From Candidatus Thalassarchaeaceae archaeon (lineage in GTDB: Archaea > Thermoplasmatota > Poseidoniia > Poseidoniales > Thalassarchaeaceae): a stretch of DNA of 64,000 nt. Location of the stretch: positions 329,156-393,155 of the forward strand of contig CALSZZ010000001.1 of the NCBI GenBank assembly GCA_943841885.1, read 5' to 3'. Below are positions 31,653 to 43,200 of the stretch, one piece after another. A program made the translations under genes and the position numbers. Position 1 is the first letter of the stretch. Each line of letters begins with the position of its first letter. The notes beneath the pieces are model-generated. The model worked only from the letters and a program-made list of their open reading frames with translations. It was not told the DNA's origin and did not search any database.

Positions 31653-32561
31653 ATGAGGGCGGTAGTAGCACTTGGAGGGAACGCTCTTTTACGAAGAGGA
31701 GAAGAAATGACAGCAGAAAATCAGCGTAAAAATGTAAAAATAGCCGCTAAAGCACTTGCTCCTTTGGTAGATAAATATCAACTGGTAATCACTCACGGTA
31801 ATGGCCCTCAAGTAGGACTTTTGTCACTTCAATCTGCAGCATATACGGATGTCAAAGAATATCCATTGGATGTTTTAGGGGCACAAACAGAAGGTATGAT
31901 AGGTTACATGATTGAGCAAGAGTTGGGGAATTTACTGCCTATTGAAGTTCCATTTGCTACAATATTGACTATGGTAGAAGTCGACCCAGAAGATCCTGCA
32001 TTCAAAAGTCCAACTAAACCAATAGGTCCACTTTACGAAAGGGATGAAGCCCATAAATTAGCAAAAGAAAATGGGTGGTCCATCAAGCCTGATGGCGGTA
32101 AATGGCGAAGGACGGTGCCTTCTCCAATTCCACAGAGAATTTTTGAGTTACGGCCAATACATTGGCTATTAGAAAAAGGGACTGTAGTAATCTGTGCCGG
32201 AGGAGGAGGAATCCCTACTATGTATCAAAAAGATGGAAGTTTGAAAGGAGTTGAAGTAGTCATAGATAAGGATAGGGCCAGTGCTTTACTTGCATCTCAA
32301 TTGAATGCTAGAGTGCTTATTTTAGCCACAGATGCAGATGGCGTATACTTAGATTGGGGGACAGATAAAGCACATAGATTAGGCACCGTAACTCCTGAAC
32401 AGATGGAACAATATACCTTCGAATCCGGATCAATGGGGCCAAAGGTAGAAGCTGCTTGTGAATTTGTAAATAAAACAGGAGAGAGGGCAGTCATAGGATC
32501 ACTTTCTGAATTGGAAAAAATGATTTCAGGAGAAGCCGGTACGCAATTTGTAATACGTTAA
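31653..32561 (+). CDS. arcC: Carbamate kinase
   Basis: [53 protein letters not shown]. Confidence 0.95.
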   Translation: MRAVVALGGNALLRRGEEMTAENQRKNVKIAAKALAPLVDKYQLVITHGNGPQVGLLSLQSAAYTDVKEYPLDVLGAQTEGMIGYMIEQELGNLLPIEVPFATILTMVEVDPEDPAFKSPTKPIGPLYERDEAHKLAKENGWSIKPDGGKWRRTVPSPIPQRIFELRPIHWLLEKGTVVICAGGGGIPTMYQKDGSLKGVEVVIDKDRASALLASQLNARVLILATDADGVYLDWGTDKAHRLGTVTPEQMEQYTFESGSMGPKVEAACEFVNKTGERAVIGSLSELEKMISGEAGTQFVIR

Positions 32562-32630
32562 TATGTACTTTTGTTGTAATATTTTGTAAATGTCTTCATA
32601 CGATAGATGTATCTCGGTAATACTGGAGAG

Positions 32631-34589
32631 ATGTTCTTGTCATCATTAGAGATTGAAGTCGGAGATAATGAATTTCGTGAATACAATGCTGGCGTGACTG
32701 CTGGTGATATAATCAAAGACATTCATGGACGTAAATCTGGAGCGGTAGCTGCACTGATTGATGGGATTGAAATGGATATGTCGACAAAAGTAGATTCAGA
32801 TTGTAAAATTGAAGCTATTGATGGAGAATCTGAAGCAGGATTATACATTCTAAGACATTCTTGTGCTCACTTACTAGCACAGGCGGTTACACAACTATTT
32901 CCTGATGCAAAGCCAACGATAGGGCCTCCTATAGAAAATGGATTTTATTATGATTTCTTTATGCAACCAGTTGGCGATGAAGATTTAAAGAAAATTGAAA
33001 ATAAAATGAAAGAAATAATGAAAGAAAATATACCAATAATTCGTGAAGAATATACTAATGATTCATTACGTGAATTATTCTCTGATAATAAATTTAAAAT
33101 GGAAATAATGGATGATAAAATAGGTCATGAAACAGGTTCAACCGCATATAGGCAAGGAGAATTTGTAGATTTATGTCGAGGCCCACATGTAGAATATACC
33201 TCCAAAATAAGATGGTTTAAACTTACAAGTTCAAGTCAAGCATATTGGCGAGCAGATTCAAAGAGAGAATCATTGACTAGAATATATGGAATGTGTTATG
33301 CAACAAAAGAAGGACTAAAAAATAGAGAGAAGCAATTACAGGAAGCAGCAAAACGTGATCATAAAAAAATTGGTAGAGAAATGGAATTATACATGATTGA
33401 TGAAATGATAGGTAAAGGCCTACCTGTTTGGTTACCGAATGGAGAAATATTAAAATCATCTATTGAAAAATTTGCTGTGGAGACTGAGGAAGAATATGGT
33501 TATCAAAGAGTTACAACTCCAGTTTTAGCTAAAAAGCAACTTTTTGAAACAAGTGGACACTTGCCCCATTATGCTGAAGGGATGTATCCTCCCATGGAAA
33601 TGGACGATGGGACATATTATCTTAAAGCAATGAATTGTCCAATGCACCACCTAGTTTATCGAAACAAGAAACGTTCATACAGAGATTTACCATTGAGAAT
33701 TGCAGAATATGGTACAGTTTATCGTAATGAAATGTCAGGTACTTTGGCAGGCCTTCTAAGAGTTAGAATGTTATCAATGAATGATGCACATATATACTGT
33801 ACATTGGAACAAGTTGCTCAAGAATTCGCAAATAATATTAAAATGGTACAAGATTATTACTCAGCATTTGGTTTTGATGATTATTATTTCAGACTTTCAC
33901 TATGGGATCCAGAAAATACCGATAAATATATCGATCAGGCTGATAATTGGGAAAAAACGCAAAACCATCTTAGAGAAATACTAGATGATTTAGGAGTTCC
34001 ATATGAAGAAAGTATAGGTGAAGCAGCATTCTATGGCCCTAAAGTAGATATTCAATTCACTACTATAATAGGAAGAGAGGAGTCTATGTCGACAATTCAA
34101 CTTGATTTTGCTGCGAAAGAACGATTTAATCTGGAGTATACTGACGAAACCGGATCCGATAATGGAGAAGTATTTGTTATACATCGTGCACCACTTTCAA
34201 CACATGAAAGATTTGTAGCATTTTTAACAGAACACTGGGCAGGAAATTTCCCTACTTGGCTATCACCTATTCAAGTACAAATAATCACTATTTCTGAAAA
34301 ACATAAAGAATATGCAAAAATAGTTTCACAGAAATTAATTAACTCTGGAATACGAGTAAAGAGTGATGATTCAGACAACACAATTGGTAAAAAAATTAGA
34401 ATGCATAGAAAAATGCGTCCCGCTTATATGGCGATAATAGGAGATGAAGAATCTGAAAACATGACAATTTCTGTAAGGGCTAGGAATGGAACACAAAGAA
34501 ATGGGATAGGACTTGAAGAATTTATACTAGAATTAGAGAAAGAAATCCAAAACCGCCAAACTAAATTGGACATAGTTCCAGAACAATAA
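32631..34589 (+). CDS. thrS: Threonyl-tRNA synthetase, bacterial type
   Basis: N-terminal TGS plus editing domain RHSCAHLLAQAV; class II motifs; C-terminal anticodon-binding domain. ORF opens 32607. Confidence 0.95.
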   Translation: MFLSSLEIEVGDNEFREYNAGVTAGDIIKDIHGRKSGAVAALIDGIEMDMSTKVDSDCKIEAIDGESEAGLYILRHSCAHLLAQAVTQLFPDAKPTIGPPIENGFYYDFFMQPVGDEDLKKIENKMKEIMKENIPIIREEYTNDSLRELFSDNKFKMEIMDDKIGHETGSTAYRQGEFVDLCRGPHVEYTSKIRWFKLTSSSQAYWRADSKRESLTRIYGMCYATKEGLKNREKQLQEAAKRDHKKIGREMELYMIDEMIGKGLPVWLPNGEILKSSIEKFAVETEEEYGYQRVTTPVLAKKQLFETSGHLPHYAEGMYPPMEMDDGTYYLKAMNCPMHHLVYRNKKRSYRDLPLRIAEYGTVYRNEMSGTLAGLLRVRMLSMNDAHIYCTLEQVAQEFANNIKMVQDYYSAFGFDDYYFRLSLWDPENTDKYIDQADNWEKTQNHLREILDDLGVPYEESIGEAAFYGPKVDIQFTTIIGREESMSTIQLDFAAKERFNLEYTDETGSDNGEVFVIHRAPLSTHERFVAFLTEHWAGNFPTWLSPIQVQIITISEKHKEYAKIVSQKLINSGIRVKSDDSDNTIGKKIRMHRKMRPAYMAIIGDEESENMTISVRARNGTQRNGIGLEEFILELEKEIQNRQTKLDIVPEQ

Positions 34590-34599
34590 TGGTGTAATA

Positions 34600-35418
34600 A
34601 TGATTGTTAATATTGCTGGATATAGATTTGTTAATATTGACAATCCAGAAGACATGAAAATCAAATTTCTAAATAAATGTCTCGATTTGGATTTAAAGGG
34701 AACAATATATTTTAGTAATAATGGAATAAATTTTTTCATAGCAGGAGTTCAAGATTTCATAGATGAATACTTACAATTCATGGAACTTGATGAACGTTTA
34801 GCAGGTATTTCCCTAAAAATAAGTTATACAGAGTATCAACCATTCCGTAGAATGATTGTTAAAAAGAAAAAAGAAATTATTTCTTTGGGGATGGAGGAAG
34901 TCAGGCCAGTTGAACATACGAGTCCATCGATTAATCCTAAAGAGTTAAAAAAATGGCTGGATGAAGAAAGAGATATACTTCTTCTAGACACAAGAAATGA
35001 CTATGAGTTGAGAATAGGTACTTTTGAAAATGCAGTGGATTTGAATATTAAGACATTTAGAGAGTTTCCTACTGCTATTGAAAATCTAAAAGTGGATAAA
35101 ACAAAACCAGTAGTGATGTTTTGTACAGGAGGGATACGTTGTGAAAAAGCCTCAGTTGTGATGGAAAATCAAGGGTGGAAAAATGTCTTTCAATTGAATG
35201 GAGGTGTATTAAATTACTTTGAAGAGGTTGGAGGAAAGTACTGGAATGGAGATTGTTTTGTATTTGACCAAAGGGTTGCATTAAATCCAGAACTTGAAGA
35301 AACCGAGATCGAGATGTGTTTCATTTGCAGAGAACCTTTGTCCAAAGAAGAACAAAAATCTAAAGATTACAAAATTATGGAATATTGTCCATATTGTATA
35401 AATAAAAACAAGAAATGA
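34600..35418 (+). CDS. trhO: Rhodanese-domain tRNA uridine hydroxylase (UPF0176/TrhO)
   Basis: KGTIYFSNNGINFFIAG, LLDTRNDYELRIGTFENAVDLNIKTFREFP, VMFCTGGIRCEKAS; C-terminal CxxC motifs. Confidence 0.92.
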   Translation: MIVNIAGYRFVNIDNPEDMKIKFLNKCLDLDLKGTIYFSNNGINFFIAGVQDFIDEYLQFMELDERLAGISLKISYTEYQPFRRMIVKKKKEIISLGMEEVRPVEHTSPSINPKELKKWLDEERDILLLDTRNDYELRIGTFENAVDLNIKTFREFPTAIENLKVDKTKPVVMFCTGGIRCEKASVVMENQGWKNVFQLNGGVLNYFEEVGGKYWNGDCFVFDQRVALNPELEETEIEMCFICREPLSKEEQKSKDYKIMEYCPYCINKNKK

Positions 35419-35461
35419 TTGAGAGTATTTATTTGGTTTGTTTATTTGGAAATTACAAGAC

Positions 35462-36496
35462 ATGACAGAAGACACAGGCATTGAGGATTTATCTCATGAA
35501 GAGATTGTCGAATCTATGATAGTTTCGGCACGTTCGATAGTCAGAACATGTATGGAAATTAGAAATCATGAAGATGTCGTTATAATTACTGATACACATA
35601 CTTCTGAGATAGGTAGGGCACTGTATGAAGCAGCGGCCGAAGTAACTGATAGAGTACTACTTCTTATGATTCCTCCGGCTTTCAAACCGGGTAATGAACC
35701 ACCAAGTCCTGTCGGAGATTTAATGCGAAAATCAAGAGTTGTCCTAATAGCAACTAGAGAATCACTGACTCATACAAAGGCGAGAATTAACGCCTCAAAA
35801 TCTGGAGTGAGAATAGCATCTATGCCAGGAATAAGTAAAGAGATGTTCATAACAGGCGGAATTACTGCTGATTATAATGCATTACAAATTGAAATATCCG
35901 GAATGAATAATGTATTCAGAAGAAGAAGAGAGGTTCACGTTATGACTCCATCTGGTACTGATGTAAAATTTACAACTGGATCAAGATGGATTTTAGAAGA
36001 TAATGGAATTTGTAATAGACCTGGACAAGTGACAAATCTACCTGCTGGAAGAATTTTTACAATGCCGAAAGAGGGTACAATGCAGGGAAAGATAGTTTTT
36101 GATGGTTCATGGGAGGGAGAATTATTGGCCAAACCGGTTGAAATGAAAATAGTAAAAGGAAAAGTTACTGAAATATCTGGCTATGATGGTGTTGAAGATA
36201 TAATTGAAAGTTTTAATATCCCACCCCATAGCAAAAGAATTCTTGATTTGAATTTGAACAAAACTGTTGCAGAATTTGGATTTGGCATGAATTCAAGGGC
36301 AAAGGTCGTTGGGAATGTGCTTGAAGATCAAGTGGTTAGAGGTAATTCATATTTTAGTTTTGGAGACAATACAGCGCTAGGAGGTAGTTCAAACACAGGA
36401 ATACAAAAAAGAGGAGTCGTAAAAAAATCTACTGTTCTATTAGAAGATATGGATTTAGTATTGGAAGGTAAGATAATAGCACGAAAAAGGAAATAA
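35462..36496 (+). CDS. Aminopeptidase-like (M29/DHP-related) protein
   Basis: VVIITDTHTSEIGRALYEAAAEV, VTNLPAGRIFTMPKEGTMQGKIVFDGSW, EFGFGMNSRAKVVGNVLEDQVVRGN...FGDN. Confidence 0.75.
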   Translation: MTEDTGIEDLSHEEIVESMIVSARSIVRTCMEIRNHEDVVIITDTHTSEIGRALYEAAAEVTDRVLLLMIPPAFKPGNEPPSPVGDLMRKSRVVLIATRESLTHTKARINASKSGVRIASMPGISKEMFITGGITADYNALQIEISGMNNVFRRRREVHVMTPSGTDVKFTTGSRWILEDNGICNRPGQVTNLPAGRIFTMPKEGTMQGKIVFDGSWEGELLAKPVEMKIVKGKVTEISGYDGVEDIIESFNIPPHSKRILDLNLNKTVAEFGFGMNSRAKVVGNVLEDQVVRGNSYFSFGDNTALGGSSNTGIQKRGVVKKSTVLLEDMDLVLEGKIIARKRK

Positions 36497-37107
36497 TGAG
36501 AAATATGGTAGCCGTGTTATGGTGTAATGGAGAAATTCCTTCAGAAGATTTAGTAAAAAAAGTAGTAATAGAAGGTAATCGAATATTTGGAGTCGATGGA
36601 GGTGCAGAAAAAGCATTGTCAATGGGCATTGAAGTAGAAAAGGTATTAGGAGATTTAGATTCAATAAATCTTGATAAGTGGGAAAAAAAGATTGAATACC
36701 TACCCAATCAGGACGTAAGCGATTTTGGAAAGTCGATAAAATATCTTGTGAATAAAGGATTTACAAAAGTAGAGGTTATAGGAATTGATGGAGGTAGTCC
36801 AGAACATTTACTGGGCATATGGGGAGTTTTGTCAGAAATAAAAGATGATATTGAGATAATTCTTCATCATGAGAATAGGACGTCATATAGAATTCATCCC
36901 AATCGTGGAGTTACCGAAAAATTTATTGAAAAGGATAAGAAATTTTCTATTTTTGCCCTAACTCATTGTAAGAATGTACATCTGAGTGGTGCTCAATGGA
37001 ATATAGAGGGCGAGGAATTATCACTATCGAGTAGAGGCTTGCATAATCTAGGAATCGGCGAAAATATTTGCATAAAAGCAGATGGAATTATCGTTTTAAT
37101 AGTTTAA
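36496..37107 (+). CDS. Thiamine pyrophosphokinase
   Basis: FGVDGGAEKALSMGIEVEKVLGDLDSI, NQDVSDFGKSI. Confidence 0.85.
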   Translation: MRNMVAVLWCNGEIPSEDLVKKVVIEGNRIFGVDGGAEKALSMGIEVEKVLGDLDSINLDKWEKKIEYLPNQDVSDFGKSIKYLVNKGFTKVEVIGIDGGSPEHLLGIWGVLSEIKDDIEIILHHENRTSYRIHPNRGVTEKFIEKDKKFSIFALTHCKNVHLSGAQWNIEGEELSLSSRGLHNLGIGENICIKADGIIVLIV

Positions 37108-37116
37108 AGATATCTA

Positions 37117-38166
37117 TCACTCACTTTTGGGATTCATAGATAGCATCATTGCAATCGGCCTAGTACGCGGATCACTTTCTAGAGTCAATTTCATTATTAC
37201 AGCGAGTGGCACGCCTAATACCATACCCAATACTCCCCATGCCCAGCCCCAAAATGCCACTAAGAGTAGCAACACAATGGGTGAAATATCCAAACGTTTT
37301 CCTGCTATCTGAGGTTCGATTATTCCGCCCCATAATTGTTGGTTTGCTATGAGTAATATAATTAAAAATAATGCAGAGCTTGGCGAAAGTATGATTAAAC
37401 CTAATACAATTGGAAATAAAAGTGATATTAATGCCCCTACATAGGGGATAAAGTCCATCATGAAAGTAATACAAGCCCATAAAAACCATCCGGGAATTCC
37501 ATAAGAATACAAAATTAAAGCAGCAAGAATAGCTTGCCCGAATGCAACAGAAGCTCTAGTAACGACATAAACATTGATTCCTTGAGATGATGAAGCGGCT
37601 AATGTAGTAATCCTTTCTACATCTGCAGGATATGCTGCTTTGATGCGCTTAGGAAGTGTTTCAGCCTCTAAAATAATAAATAATAAAAATATCAATACTG
37701 TAACTAAACTAGCAGTAAAACTTGCTAGAGAACCAACTAGATTTGTTGCGAATGTTTCAATCTTCTCTACTGTAATAAGTCCAGTTACCTCAGCTGTATC
37801 AAAGGAAAAACCAAATATTGTACCATTGTCATCGAACCATGTTAGTTTTTTTCTTAATTCTTCAGATAGGTATGGAACTTCTTCAGTGAAAGATTGTAGA
37901 TTTGAAAAAAGGACATTAGAAACTACAAATAAGAAGCCCATGATAATGCCTACAAGGGCACCATAAGCCATAAATGGATGGCCTCCGATTTTCTTTTCCA
38001 ACCATTCAGCAGGAGGTCGTATAAGGAAAAATAATAAAATAGCGACTACCAAGGGTTGGAGTATTGATTCAAGGTGTACTATTGCCAGCACTGAAATTAA
38101 TAACAAAATAGCGATATTGGAGGTAGTATTGAATTTTAGCTTACCTAATTTCATTTCTTCTGACAT
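37117..38166 (-). CDS. AI-2E family transporter/permease
   Basis: Eight-TM pattern; FMMDFIPYVGALISLLFPIVLGL, GIIEPQIAGKRLDISPIVLLLLVAFWGWAWGVLGMVLGVPL. Confidence 0.92.
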   Translation of the reverse strand: MSEEMKLGKLKFNTTSNIAILLLISVLAIVHLESILQPLVVAILLFFLIRPPAEWLEKKIGGHPFMAYGALVGIIMGFLFVVSNVLFSNLQSFTEEVPYLSEELRKKLTWFDDNGTIFGFSFDTAEVTGLITVEKIETFATNLVGSLASFTASLVTVLIFLLFIILEAETLPKRIKAAYPADVERITTLAASSSQGINVYVVTRASVAFGQAILAALILYSYGIPGWFLWACITFMMDFIPYVGALISLLFPIVLGLIILSPSSALFLIILLIANQQLWGGIIEPQIAGKRLDISPIVLLLLVAFWGWAWGVLGMVLGVPLAVIMKLTLESDPRTRPIAMMLSMNPKSE

Positions 38167-38220
38167 CTTATCAATACTGCCGAGTAAGACATTACCATCA
38201 AGTTTTTCGCCTGCATCCGA

Positions 38221-39453
38221 CTAATTGACTATGCTTTCATATAAATTTAAGAAGTCGATGGCATTTTGCTTAAAAGTAAATTTTTCACAAACTAAATTTC
38301 TTCCCGACCTACCCTTTTCCAATAGTTTTGGTTTATCATTCAATTCAGATAATATTGCTTCGGACATTGAATTAATATCTCCCATAGTGAATAATGATCC
38401 TACAGAACTATCGACCATTTCAGGTAAAGGGCCATGATTAACAGTAGCTACAGGAGTTCCTGAGGCCATTGATTCCAATGGTATTAGCCCTTGTCCTTCA
38501 TAATATGAAGGATAAACTACAAGATCTGAAACTCGATATAATAATGCTAATTCATCGAACTTCATACTTGATTCAATAAATACAGATCCTTCTAGTCCTA
38601 ATCTTTTGGCTTGCCTTAGTAATCTGGAACGAAGATTTCCACGGCCAACTATTACTAGGATCGAATGTGGAGATTTTTTCTTGACTTTTGAGAATGATTG
38701 TAATAATATTCCGAACCCCTTTCTAGCTGCTAAACGGCCAACAGCAAGCAATAAATTTGCATTTTTTTGAATATTATATTTTGAACGTATTTTAGAATAT
38801 AGCATAAAGTCGTCCTCATTATCTTGTCTTAATGGGAAGAACATTTCAGTATCTACGCCCCAGTGAATAACTTTACAATTCCAATTATTTGGTGGAGAAT
38901 ATCTGTTTAGGAAATCTCCTCTTGTAGCATTTGAATTTGCAACACAAATATTGGAATAATTGATTGCTATATTTTCAAACTTTGCGTATCTTTTTGCAGT
39001 AAATCTCATAGTAATATCATTTGGGTTTGCCCATACCGCAGATTCTTTATATTTTGAAGCGATAAACAATCCATCCCTCTCGCCGAGCCATGAGCCATGT
39101 AGAGAAGAAATCACAGGAGCAATATTTTTCTTGCATTCATCAAATTGATTTTTATCCCATGAAATCATTGGACAATGTAAATGTACAACATCTACAGATT
39201 TTATCGAGTTAATTTTTTTTAATACTTTTAGTGCATATTTGCCATAGGAACGTGTGAATTCCATTGGAATTTTTTTCCAAGGAACTGTGAATACTTCTAC
39301 CCCCTCAATTTCAGGGGGTTTGTTCATTCCATTTCTTGTGATGATTGATATTGTATGTCCCATTTCTGCTAAAGCAGCAGACAAATGATACACAGTAGAC
39401 CCCATTCCCCCCCACCTAGGAGGATATTCAGCAGACAACATTGCAACATGCAT
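38221..39453 (-). CDS. Glycosyltransferase family 4
   Basis: SAEYPPRWGGMGSTVYHLSAALAEMGH; LLAVGRLAARKGFGILL; PSYYEGQGLIPLESMASGTPV. Confidence 0.93.
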   Translation of the reverse strand: MHVAMLSAEYPPRWGGMGSTVYHLSAALAEMGHTISIITRNGMNKPPEIEGVEVFTVPWKKIPMEFTRSYGKYALKVLKKINSIKSVDVVHLHCPMISWDKNQFDECKKNIAPVISSLHGSWLGERDGLFIASKYKESAVWANPNDITMRFTAKRYAKFENIAINYSNICVANSNATRGDFLNRYSPPNNWNCKVIHWGVDTEMFFPLRQDNEDDFMLYSKIRSKYNIQKNANLLLAVGRLAARKGFGILLQSFSKVKKKSPHSILVIVGRGNLRSRLLRQAKRLGLEGSVFIESSMKFDELALLYRVSDLVVYPSYYEGQGLIPLESMASGTPVATVNHGPLPEMVDSSVGSLFTMGDINSMSEAILSELNDKPKLLEKGRSGRNLVCEKFTFKQNAIDFLNLYESIVN

Positions 39454-39556
39454 AGTAAGACCTTATACAGCCCTAGTCGGTAACCTTTCAAGATAATGTT
39501 GGTGATTTAACAATAGTATCATTCAAAATAGACTTCTTCCTCGGGTGCTCGTTAAT

Positions 39557-40294
39557 ATGTCAGACTCATTACCTGTTCACGTAACCGTTGTAATTCCTAC
39601 ACGAAATGAAGAAGCAGCGATTGTTGATACAATTAGGTCAGTACCAAATGATGGTTGGTGCGATAAATTAGATTTCTTAATTGTTGATGGTAATTCAACT
39701 GATGCTACTAGAGAATTAGCAGAAAAAGAAGGAGCTACGGTTCATCTTGAAAAAAGAAAAGGATATGGGCGTGCTTACAAAACTGGCTTTGCAATAGCCC
39801 CAGGAGAGATTATTGTAACCATGGATGCTGATTGCACATACCCAGGGGAAGAAGTACCCGGTTTAGTACGTAAATTACTAAATGATGATTTAGACTGGAT
39901 TACTTGTGATCGTTTAACGAAAGCAGAAGATGGAGCGATGTCAGGAATGCATGGATTTGGAAATTGGACATTATCAACCACTGCTAGAATGTTATTTTGG
40001 TATGGAATTAAAGATTCACAAAGTGGCATGTGGGTTTTCAAGAAATCAATTTTTGATAATGTTAAAGTTAGACCGATGCATGATGGTATGCCCTTATCTC
40101 AAGAATTTAAAATAAGGGCAAGACGCTATCTTCCTTCAAATAAAACCCTAGAAATTAGTGTTCCTTATAGAGTCAGAGTGGGAGATGCAGAAATTAATAC
40201 ATGGGGAGATGGATTATTAAATCTACGAAGATTATTCTGGTTGAGATTTGGATTATTTAGTAAGAGTTCTCCCTGGGGTAAAGAAGAGAATTAG
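39557..40294 (+). CDS. Glycosyltransferase family 2 (dolichyl-phosphate mannosyltransferase-like)
   Basis: VTVVIPTRNEEAAI, LIVDGNSTDAT, YGRAYKTGFAIAPGEIIVTMDADCTYP. Confidence 0.92.
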   Translation: MSDSLPVHVTVVIPTRNEEAAIVDTIRSVPNDGWCDKLDFLIVDGNSTDATRELAEKEGATVHLEKRKGYGRAYKTGFAIAPGEIIVTMDADCTYPGEEVPGLVRKLLNDDLDWITCDRLTKAEDGAMSGMHGFGNWTLSTTARMLFWYGIKDSQSGMWVFKKSIFDNVKVRPMHDGMPLSQEFKIRARRYLPSNKTLEISVPYRVRVGDAEINTWGDGLLNLRRLFWLRFGLFSKSSPWGKEEN

Positions 40295-43200
40295 GCTTCT
40301 TTTTTATCAAATTCATCATCTAAATCTCTTGGAACGAATGCTGACCAAGATTCAATTAATTCAATGTCTTTAGCGATTTGGATACGTCTGTTTTTGACAA
40401 AATAAATACCCAACAAAGAGAATATTATCATTGAAAAAATTAGGATAGGTAGCCCTGCACTAAATAACCAATCTAATGAATTATCATTATTTTGTTTAAT
40501 TATAGGTATTGTTTCTACTTGAGATTGGCTAACAAGTTCTCCATCAAGGGCCCATATCTCAATTTTGACCCAGTTTCCTTCGGAAACAACCCAATTGGAC
40601 CTATATGTCCAGATATCATCGTCTGCGACTTCATCACTACCTTCTCCATCATCCCTGAATATCATTACCTCAGAAATGCCTCCGCTGAGCATTTCACCAT
40701 TTACTTGATTTGTTGTACCATCGGAGTCATCTAGCGTGACATATATGTAAACTTCAGTTGGAACATTTACTTCAATTGAGTCTATTGAAATAATCAAATT
40801 ATCAAGTTTTGGGTAACTGGAGCCTACTGTTAAGTTAATTGAAGTAGCATCCTGTGCCCCTCTTGAATCCTGGACAAGTAAATTTATTTGTATAGAACCT
40901 GGATTAAAATTAACAAATTCTTGTTGATTATCACTGATAATAGTACCATCATTTAGTGACCATTGGTATAATACGATATCATTATCAAAATCATAGGAAG
41001 ATGAAGCATCTAGATTAACAGGCTCTCCTGGAGGAATATACTGACCATCTACTAAATTATGAATATTTGCCACAGGAGCAGATTCAAAAACTGTTATTTT
41101 TTGTGTGTAAATTCTCTCCATGCCGTTGGAGTCTATTAATTTTATAGTTAGGATATGAGTGCCTGCCAAAAGGTAATCATTGTACCAATACTCTGTAGTT
41201 TTATTTTGTAAAATGACTCCCATCAAATCTGAATGAATACTTACTAAAAATGAATTTTCATCTGGATCAAAAGAATTTCGAAAATCAAATAAAACGGGAG
41301 AATTAGAATTTACTTGGGCATCAGGCATTGGTGAATCAAGAACCAGTATAGGTGCAGATTCGTTTATTATTATATTAATTGGAGAGCTACTTATTTGCTG
41401 ACTACCATCATTTAATGAAAGAGTAATATTATGGTTTCCAGATGGCAGGCGAGTCTCGAACGTCCAATCAGTACCAATTGGTTCTACTAATTTATCGCTT
41501 ACCCATAAGATACTAACTAGGTCTTCATTTTCTGATAATATTGGGTTGCAGAGTAAATTACTTCCATTGTCAATTAATTCTGAACATGCCAAATCCCAAT
41601 CTCCAGACCCTGTAGACTCAAATTTCAGTAAATCCCCGGATTCTGCCATAATGCCATTTATTGGCTGTGAAATTAATGCAACAGGAGGTGAATTTAGTAC
41701 TTCTAATTCTATTGAATAACTAGTCCAGAGCCCTGCATGATTAGGTAAATCATCACTAGCCCTCATAGTAATATTATGTGTCCCTTTTGAAAGATATCCT
41801 AGCCATTCAATTGTACTTGTCGATTCAAGTCCAGAATATAGTAGACCATCTATGCTACTCAAGAATTCAAATTTAACGTTGTCTCCTTCTGGATCTATAG
41901 TACTTTCCCCATCAAGTTTAACTAAATTAGAAGATAAGTTATCAACTCTAGATATTTGCATAATTGCAGATGGCAATTCATTGTATAATCTGACATTAAA
42001 TGTCCAGCTGCGACTTGGATTTATGCCGTCTGAAGCAAATACTGTAACATTAAATTGATTAGGCGCGCCAACGAATGATCTAGAAATCTCTTCGGGGCAA
42101 TTTGGCTCTTCTTGAATTTCAGGTTCTTCATATGATGTCTCCAACCAACACCAAAGATCACCTTCTTCTGGATCATAAGTACCATCTAATAGAACGCTAA
42201 TATTTGCTGTTTGGCCAAGATAAAGAATTCCTAGATAATTGATTTTAGGCATAGTCCCAACAGAAAGTATCGGAGGTAAATTTACTAATTCGATTGTCCT
42301 TGTTTCATTGACACATTGATTTTCAATATCGCATACTTCCAGAGTTATCTGGTGAACTCCATCAGATAAGCATTGAGAAGCATCATTTGCGATTATGTAA
42401 GAATAATTATCTATATTTTCTCCATTTAAACAAGAGAATGTAAATTCTCCATCCAAACTACTTGACCATGTAAAAGTAATTTCATCTAAATCTAAATCCC
42501 AAGATTCAGTAGCATCAAAAATAACTATGCTAGCACTAGAATATTGAAAGTCATCTTCAGGGATCTCCCAAATTATGAAAGGTGCTTGATTTGAAATATC
42601 AAGCCTACAAATTACTGATTTATCTGAATCTAAGATAAATGAAGATGTATTATTTTGAACTCCATCGTAACTACAACTAGAAGTAACTGTGTTATCTGAT
42701 TCCCATCCATTTTGCGAGGTCCATCTTTTTCCAATAAAAGGACCATAAAGATAATTCCCCGAATATGGTTGGGTAGATGTTAAATTATCTTCATAAAAAT
42801 CGAATGTTAAATTGATGTCTGCGTATGGAATATTCATTAAATGTTGATTAATTGTATGTACATCTATACTCCACATTATATCAAAAATATTATTGTCATT
42901 TGAAGAAGAGGGTGTCAGAATATACAATGATGAAATCCATCTAATATGATTATTATCTCCTAGAATAAATGAGTTTTGCACGGATGAGTTTTGAAACAAA
43001 TTCGTGCGTGTGAAATTAACAAAACTATTATCTAAAGTTGGATTATTTGAGAAACAGTGAATACTAGTATTGCTAACCAGCAATTCAATATGATCTATTA
43101 AATCTAAACATCCGTTTTCAATACCATAAATTACACTATTTGACATTGAAGATTTGGATATCCCTTTTGCACTCCAGTACATTCCACCATTGGCATTTAA

